64,000 bases of DNA from Apium graveolens. Taxonomy: Eukaryota; Streptophyta; Magnoliopsida; Apiales; Apiaceae. The notes beneath the pieces were generated by a model. The model worked only from the letters and a program-made list of their open reading frames with translations. It was not told the DNA's origin and ran no database searches. The stretch lies in assembly GCF_009905375.1 (NCBI RefSeq), contig NC_133657.1, positions 67,576,907-67,640,906 on the forward strand. Direction: 5' to 3'. The translations under genes were made by a program, and so were the position numbers. Below, in pieces: positions 59,016-64,000 of the stretch. Numbering within the stretch: the first letter of the stretch is position 1; every line of letters starts with the position of its first letter.

Positions 59016-59450
59016 CACATAGCACTATGGTCGCAGGTTATGAAACATAAAATATTTCTAAGGCAGAAAGCCTCCCCTGTGGTCGGCAGTTAACAGAGAA
59101 ATATTCTAAGGCAAGCACATAGTACTATGGTCGTAGGTTATAAAACAAAAAATATTTCTAAGGCAGAAAGACTCCCCTGTGGTCACCAGTTAACAAGAAT
59201 GTTTTCTAAGGAATATACATAGCCTTATGGTCGCAGGTTGTGAAACAAGAAAAGTCACTAAGGCAGAAAGCTCCCCTGTGGTCGTAGGTTATAAAATAAG
59301 AAATATTTTTTAAGGCATATACATAGCCTTGTGGTCATAGGTTATCAATACAAAAAATGTTTCTAAGCCAAGGAAGCTCCCCTGTGGTCGCATGTTATGA
59401 AACAAGAAATGTTTGACGCATATACATTCCCTATGGTCGCCAGTTATTAG
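59016..59450 (+). repeat. Tandem array of nine ~50-bp units (100-bp dimers)
   Basis: The core CT(A/G)TGGTCG-(C/T)AGGTTAT recurs with TGGTC starts at 59028, 59080, 59128, 59180, 59228, 59279, 59332, 59385 and 59434. Spacings of 52, 48, 52, 48, 51, 53, 53 and 49 show two alternating unit types, one ending AAGGCAGAAAGC-CC and one ending in an ACATAG-type word. It probably belongs to the U3 of the copia LTR, where plant elements often carry repeated enhancers. Confidence 0.85.
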
Positions 59451-59858
59451 TTGGCTATTTCTTTGAAGAATCAAATACAACAAACACAAGAAAAATAAGT
59501 GGTGTGAATTAAGCCACATGTCTAATTATTTTCGAAGACTACAAAAGCAGCAATTGAATGTTTATTCAGTTGGTTATCTTCTTCAGTTCAACAAGAAGTG
59601 TTTACGGGAGATTCATTAAAGAACCTCATTTATTAAGCTTGTAAACATAGTGTTGTGCTGCTGAATTTATTGTAGCTAACCAATTCATTGATTAGATTGT
59701 AGCAACCTCAAGGATTATATTAATAAAAAAATATATTCCTCGAATTGTTTTGTGTCTATTTTGATTCTGTACATATAACGAAGAACTTGTAAATGAACTG
59801 AAAAATATTGTAGGTATCGTATTCAACCCACCTTCTACGATACTTTGGGACTAACAAG
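59016..59858 (+). mobile_element. C2: copia-type LTR fragment with tandem-repeat array
   Basis: It ends at about 59858 with TATTCAACCCACCTTCTACGA...GACTAACA, the same style of 3' LTR end as the copia LTR of C3 (TATTCAGCCCCCCCTCTAC...CTAACA). An AATAAA-like stretch lies near 59727. No primer-binding site follows; gypsy pol begins at once. The 5' end is undefined, and the first ~430 bases are a tandem array. Confidence 0.55.
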
Positions 59859-60640
59859 CACCTGGAACGGAACCTGTATCCAAGGCCCCATAAAGAATGG
59901 CACCAGTTGAAATGAAGGAATTAAAATAGCAATTGCAAGAATTATTAGAAAAAGGAGTGATTATACCAAGTGTATCCCCATGGGGTGCACCTATGTTATT
60001 TGTTAAGAAGAAAGATGGAAGCATGGGATTATTATCGACTATGGGGAGCTCAACAAGCTTACTATCAAGAACAAGTATTTGTTACCTCGAATCAATGATT
60101 TTTTTGATCAGTTAAAAGGATCAAAGTACTTTCCTAAGATTGCTTTGAGATCCAGGTATCACCAGTTGAAGATTAAACCTGAGGTTGTACGGAAGACAAC
60201 TTTCAGAACTAGATACGGTCATTATAAATTTCTAATATTGGATTGACCAATGCACTAATAATATTTATGGACTAAATAAACAGAATCTTTAAGGAGTATA
60301 TGGATAAGTTTGTAATTGTATTTATAATTGATATTTTGATTTACTTGAAATTAGTATAAGATCATGAGGAACATTTAAGGATAGCTTTAGAAATTTTGAG
60401 AAGAGAGAAGTTGTATGCCAAGTTTTCAAAGTGTGAGTTTTGGTTGTGGGAAGTTCAATTCTTAGGATATATAGTCAGTAATGAAGGGATCAAAGTGGAC
60501 CAAACAAAGATTGAAGCTATTATGAATTGGGAGAGACCAAAAACACCAACATAAGTGAGAAGTTTCTTAGGATTGGCAGGATATTATTGAAGGATTGTTC
60601 AAGATTTCTCGAAGATTGCAACACCTTTGACGAAGCTTAC
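59859..60640 (+). pseudogene. F3 reverse transcriptase fragment, decayed
   Basis: The gypsy pol fragment starts abruptly at [11 protein letters not shown] (the beginning of RT; compare G3 residues 608-618) right after the C2 LTR end. It includes [19 protein letters not shown] and FVKKKDGSM (59933-60030), then many frameshifts. The catalytic block reads FIIDIL where FIDDIL is expected, so one catalytic Asp is lost. No gag, protease or LTR belongs to it in the window. Confidence 0.8.
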
Positions 60641-61100
60641 CAGGAAGAATGAGAAGTTTATATGGAATGAGAAGTGTGAGGAAAGTTTTTAGGAGTTGAA
60701 GAGGAGATTATTCACGACATCTATTTTATCACTTCCAGACGATCAAGGAGAGTTAGTAATTTATAGTGATGCTTCTCATAAGGGATTAGATTGTGTACTG
60801 ATGCATCATAATAAAGTTATTGCACATGCATCTAGACAACTAAAACCTCATAAGCAGAAGTATCCTACTCATGACTTAGAATTGGCAGCCATTATATTAA
60901 TCTTGAAGATTTGGAGACATTATCTATAAGGAGAATGATGTGAGATTTATACGGACTATAAGAGTTTGAAGTATATATTCACACTGAAAGAACTTAACAT
61001 GAGACAAGGAAGATGGTTGGAGTTGATCAAGGACTATGATTGCACAATTAACTATCACCCAGGAAAAGCAAAGGTAGTGGCAGATGCGTTAAGAAGAAAG
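60641..61100 (+). pseudogene. F3 RNase H fragment
   Basis: It is recognisable from [21 protein letters not shown] (60730-60790) through HDLELAAI and [13 protein letters not shown] to [12 protein letters not shown] (about 61075-61110). The acidic-site blocks are present, but two stops near 60929 and 60938 break the frame. These stops do not look like simple C-to-T changes. Confidence 0.8.
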
Positions 61101-62229
61101 GAGAGATTGAATGTGTTGACTATACAAGAGGAATTATATAAGGAGTTTCAGAAGTTGGAATTGGAAGTCAGAGTTTGTAAACCATCAGAAGCAAAGATGT
61201 ATACTATGACCTTTCAACTAGAATTGTTAGAAAAGATAAAGAGATGCCAAAAGGAGATAATGAATCAGGGTACCAACAATTTGGTAGGAGAAGAGTTATG
61301 CACTCAGAAAGATGATCAAAGTATTCTCAGATTTTCTTCCAGAATTTGGATCCCACCCGTGATAGAGTTGAAGAATGAAATTCTACAAGCAGCCCACAAT
61401 TCTAAGTATTCAATCCATCTAGGGAGTACCAAGATGTATAGAGATTTAAAGGAGAACTATTGGGGGCCATATATGAAAAGAGAGATCGCGGAATGGGTTA
61501 GCAAATGTTATACATGTCAAAGAGTTAAGGAGGAGCATCATAGACCAAGTGGATTACTACAACCGTAAGAGATTCCAGAATGGAAATGGGAGCATATTGT
61601 AATGGATTTTTTATTCGGATTACCAAGGACGAAAGCGAACCATGATGCCATTTGGGTTATAGTGGACAAACTAACCAAGTCATCTCATTTTCTGCTTATT
61701 AATGAAAGATTTTCATTGGACAAGTTGGCTCACATGTATTTGAAGGAGATAGTAGTTCGCCATGGAGTCCCTGTCTATTGTATCTGATCGAGATCCACGA
61801 TTTAATTCAAGGTTCTGGAGACATTTTCAGGATTATTTGGAAACTAAGTTGAATATAAGTACAGCTTATCATCCACAAATTGATGACCAAAGCGAAAGAA
61901 CGATTCAGACTATTGAAGATATGTTACGTGTTTGTGCCATTAATTATAAAGGAAATTGGGATTAACATTTACCTTTAGTAGAATTTGCTTACAATAACAG
62001 TTACCGCACCAATATTGGAATGCCTCCCTACGAAGCTCTATACGGACGCAAATGTCGATCACCCGTATATTGGGATGAAGTTGGAGAACGTCAGATACTT
62101 GGACCAGAGTTGGTGCAATAGATAAAGGAAGTTTTTGAGGTTATTCAGAAAAGGATAATTGCAACACATAACCGTCAAAGGAAATATGCAGATCAAGCCA
62201 GAAAGGACATGGAGTTTATTAGATACAAT
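61101..62229 (+). pseudogene. F3 integrase fragment, cut by C3
   Basis: It contains the linker, the zinc-binding region ([10 protein letters not shown] ... CYTC, about 61385-61520), catalytic Asp in MDFLFGLP (61602), Asp in VSDRDPRF (about 61780) and Glu in [10 protein letters not shown] (about 61895). The frame stays open from 60966 to 61568. A TAA follows near 61567, a two-base loss near 61775 shifts frame, and a TAA lies near 61964. It ends inside ADQARKDMEF, where the copia LTR of C3 begins, so the GPY/F and chromodomain parts are missing. Confidence 0.85.
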
Positions 62230-62725
62230 TGATGATGTATGGACATAAACTATTCAAAGTTCTTATCAGGACTTAATATCAATATTTACTGAAGAGTGAC
62301 ATCTTCAATACTCATATCAATACTTGATGATCAGCAAATGATGTCATCAGGATTTGTCACTTTAGTAGATATTCAAGGAGGAAAAAAGAAAGCAGGTTTT
62401 CAAGGTGGTGAAGGACTTTATCTCAGAAGCAATCATACATGGATAGGTTTCCTTATTGTAATAAAATATGATTCCTTATTTGATTGTGTAGCTGTGCTCT
62501 ATACAAAGCACATATTAGATTCATGCTATATGCATTACGAACATTGTTATATCATTCGCATAACCTAGCAGCTCTTAAGGACATTTATTCATTATTTTGA
62601 GAGAGTACGTTTGTAATTAGTTTTTATCTGTTAATATAAAAACTGTTGATTTTGTTCAAGCTTTGTCGAATTGATTGCATAAACTGTATTCAGCCCCCCC
62701 TCTACAGTTGATTACAGACCTAACA
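62230..62725 (+). repeat. C3 5' LTR
   Basis: It is about 496 bp, from TGATGATGTATGG to CAGACCTAACA. It is AT-rich with a C-run (CAGCCCCCCCTCTAC) near the end, as is common in plant copia LTRs. The 3' border is fixed by the primer site; the 5' border rests on the TG and the end of integrase homology. No second LTR is in the window. Confidence 0.65.
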
Positions 62726-62727
62726 AT

Positions 62728-62739
62728 TGGTATCAGAGC
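62728..62739 (+). other. C3 primer-binding site (tRNA-Met type)
   Basis: TGGTATCAGAGC lies two bases after the LTR end CTAACA. Confidence 0.92.
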
Positions 62740-62786
62740 TTGCTGTTGACATATAAACAGTTGAAGATCTGAAAATCAATTCTTCA

Positions 62787-64000
62787 ATGTCAGAAAAAGA
62801 AGAAGAACCAAAAAATCCAAAACCACCACCCCCCAGCCACATCACAGATTAGCAGAAACATGAGTAGATATGAAGCAATCAAGGTTCTAATCCTGAAGAT
62901 ACATGAATATCCAATCTGGAAAGTCAGGATGGCTATATGTTTGGAAGCCACAGATCCTGAATATCTAAGCATGATTTATGATGGTCCTTATAAACCAATG
63001 AAGGTAACAGTTTCTGTTGGAGGAGAACCAGAAAAGATGGTTGATAAAGACATGAAGGACTATACTCCTGAAGATCTTTTATCTATTATGAAAGATGCAA
63101 AATTTAGACACATCTTGCACAGCATTCTTGATAGTGTTATATCCAATAGGGTTATTGGATGTAAGACATCAAAAGAGATATGGGATACTTTTAAAGTAAA
63201 GTGTCAAGGCACAACTGCTATGAAGAAGAACAAGAGGACATTACTTACTCAAGAATACGAGCACTTTGACTCAAGAGATAATGAGTCCTTAACTGAGATC
63301 TATGACGGATTTCAGAAGATTCTAAATAACTTTTCTCTTGGTGACAAGGAGTATGATTTGGAGGACTCAAACTTGAAGTTCCTACTTGCTCTCCCTAAAA
63401 AGTGGGACTTTAAGGTCACATCAATAAGGGATAACTATCAACTTAATGACACACCTCTAGATGAGATCTATGGAATACTGAAAACTCATGAACTAGAGAC
63501 GGAGCAAAGAAGTAAGAGGAAATGATCTAATTCTAGACCGGTAGCACTCAAAGTTGAAGAGAAGTAAAAGGAGAAAGCTAGGAGAAAAAGCTACTCCAAA
63601 GAAAAAGCTATGATTGCAAAGTCAGATACTGAATCATCAAACTCTAATGATGACTCAAATACTGATAATGAATCATATACTGATAGTGATCATGACAACA
63701 ATGAAGATATGGATCAAATGGTTGCTCTATTGGTTAAAGGCTTCAAGAAGATGACCTACAAGAACTTCAAGAAAGGGAGAACATTTTTCTAGAAAACTTT
63801 CTAGTTCCTCAAACTCTGTTAAAAGGAACAACGGAAGAAATACTGATTGGAGGTAATCAAGATCTGGAAAACCTGACAAGTCGAAGGAGAGTTGCTACAA
63901 CTGTGATGGAATTGGACACTTTGCAGCTGACTATAGTAAACCCAAAGCTGAGAAGAAACAAGCCTTGATCTCAAAGAAGAAAAACTGGGATGATTCATCA
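62787..64000 (+). pseudogene. C3 copia gag, with stops, frameshifts and a damaged zinc knuckle
   Basis: The likely start is ATG at 62787 (MSEKEEEPKNPK), but a TAG at 62850-62852 and a one-base shift follow. From ATG at 62860 the frame is open to 63525 and gives a UBN2-type copia gag (HEYPIWKVRMAICLEATDPE; later EIWDTFKVKCQGT and KFLLALPKKWDFKVTSI). Further stops at 63523 and about 63565, then an acidic Asp/Ser/Asn-rich stretch (63610-63700). After another shift near 63785 a single zinc knuckle reads CYNCDGIGHFAADY, where the last Cys is Tyr. Gag packages the element RNA, so a broken knuckle should impair packaging. The sequence runs off the window at 64000. Confidence 0.85.

Larger units (their letters stand above)
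62230..64000 (+). mobile_element. C3: copia element, 5' part, runs out of the window
   Basis: A 5' LTR (about 62230-62725), a tRNA-Met primer site and a gag gene lie in order, with pol expected beyond the right edge. It inserted into or replaced the end of F3. The five bases before it are ACAAT (62225-62229), which would be the duplication if the LTR starts with the TGATGATG at 62230. Confidence 0.75.

Noticed and set aside
59021..59025. AGCAC before the C2 repeats and after its LTR end, as a target-site duplication
   Set aside because: The left AGCAC is part of the repeat unit (a later unit reads AGTAC at the same place), and the flanking sequence on the two sides comes from different elements.
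1..64000. Host protein-coding or tRNA genes
   Set aside because: TGGTATCAGAGC sites are primer-binding sites, not tRNA genes, and no plant gene with recognisable exons was found outside element-related sequence.

Overview
This window is plant nuclear DNA made almost entirely of LTR retrotransposons, several nested inside one another. The Ty3/gypsy chromovirus and Ty1/copia families, the tRNA-Met primer sites, the 3-4 kb AT-rich LTRs and the absence of any convincing host gene point to a repeat-rich, probably eudicot, flowering plant. I cannot name the species. No rRNA, tRNA, CRISPR or bacterial feature was seen.

Layout. 1-7199: a decayed copia-type block (C1). It has the C-terminal end of pol, a tandemly duplicated post-pol region with its own TATA box and a small ORF, and a long broken gene on the opposite strand. 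7200-12035: two 5'-truncated gypsy LTR fragments (F1, F2), the second with a primer-binding site and a broken pre-gag leader ORF. 12036-59015: gypsy element G1, 3'-truncated. G2 (14158-52504, target duplication GACTC) sits inside its 5' LTR. G3 (17299-30832, minus strand, duplication AAAGG) sits inside the 5' LTR of G2, and G4 (32142-46056, minus strand, duplication GGAAG) inside the leader of G2. 59016-59858: a copia LTR fragment with a tandem-repeat array (C2). 59859-62229: a gypsy pol fragment (F3). 62230-64000: the 5' part of another copia element (C3), which runs out of the window.

Ages read by eye from LTR pairs fit the nesting: G1 about 6-7% divergent, G2 about 2%, G3 and G4 about 0.1-0.2%. 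G3 has an uninterrupted 1537-residue gag-pol ending in a chromodomain and looks potentially autonomous. G4 is just as young by its LTRs, but its coding region is already dead and out of order, so it was probably copied by proteins supplied in trans.

The most interesting signal is shared by the chromoviral elements. Near the 3' end of each LTR lies a short hairpin ending in GCTCA, then a pyrimidine-rich stretch, a CAG and an ATG. In G3 the ATG opens a tiny exon reading MVRFKQTARKT, which matches the histone H3 tail (ARTKQTARKS) at R2, K4, Q5, T6, A7, R8 and K9. G1 (MPIMKLTARKR) and G4 (MNRTKLPIRDR) carry related versions in the same register. Each mini-exon ends in a phase-0 splice-donor-like site (CAG or GAG before GTAG). 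In G3 and G1 a CAG acceptor after the primer-binding site continues in frame into the pre-gag leader ORF. The inferred system is a spliced leader protein with an H3-like tail, made from an RNA that has lost its primer-binding site, in elements whose integrase carries a chromodomain. Splicing and function are inference; the motifs and frames are visible in the sequence.
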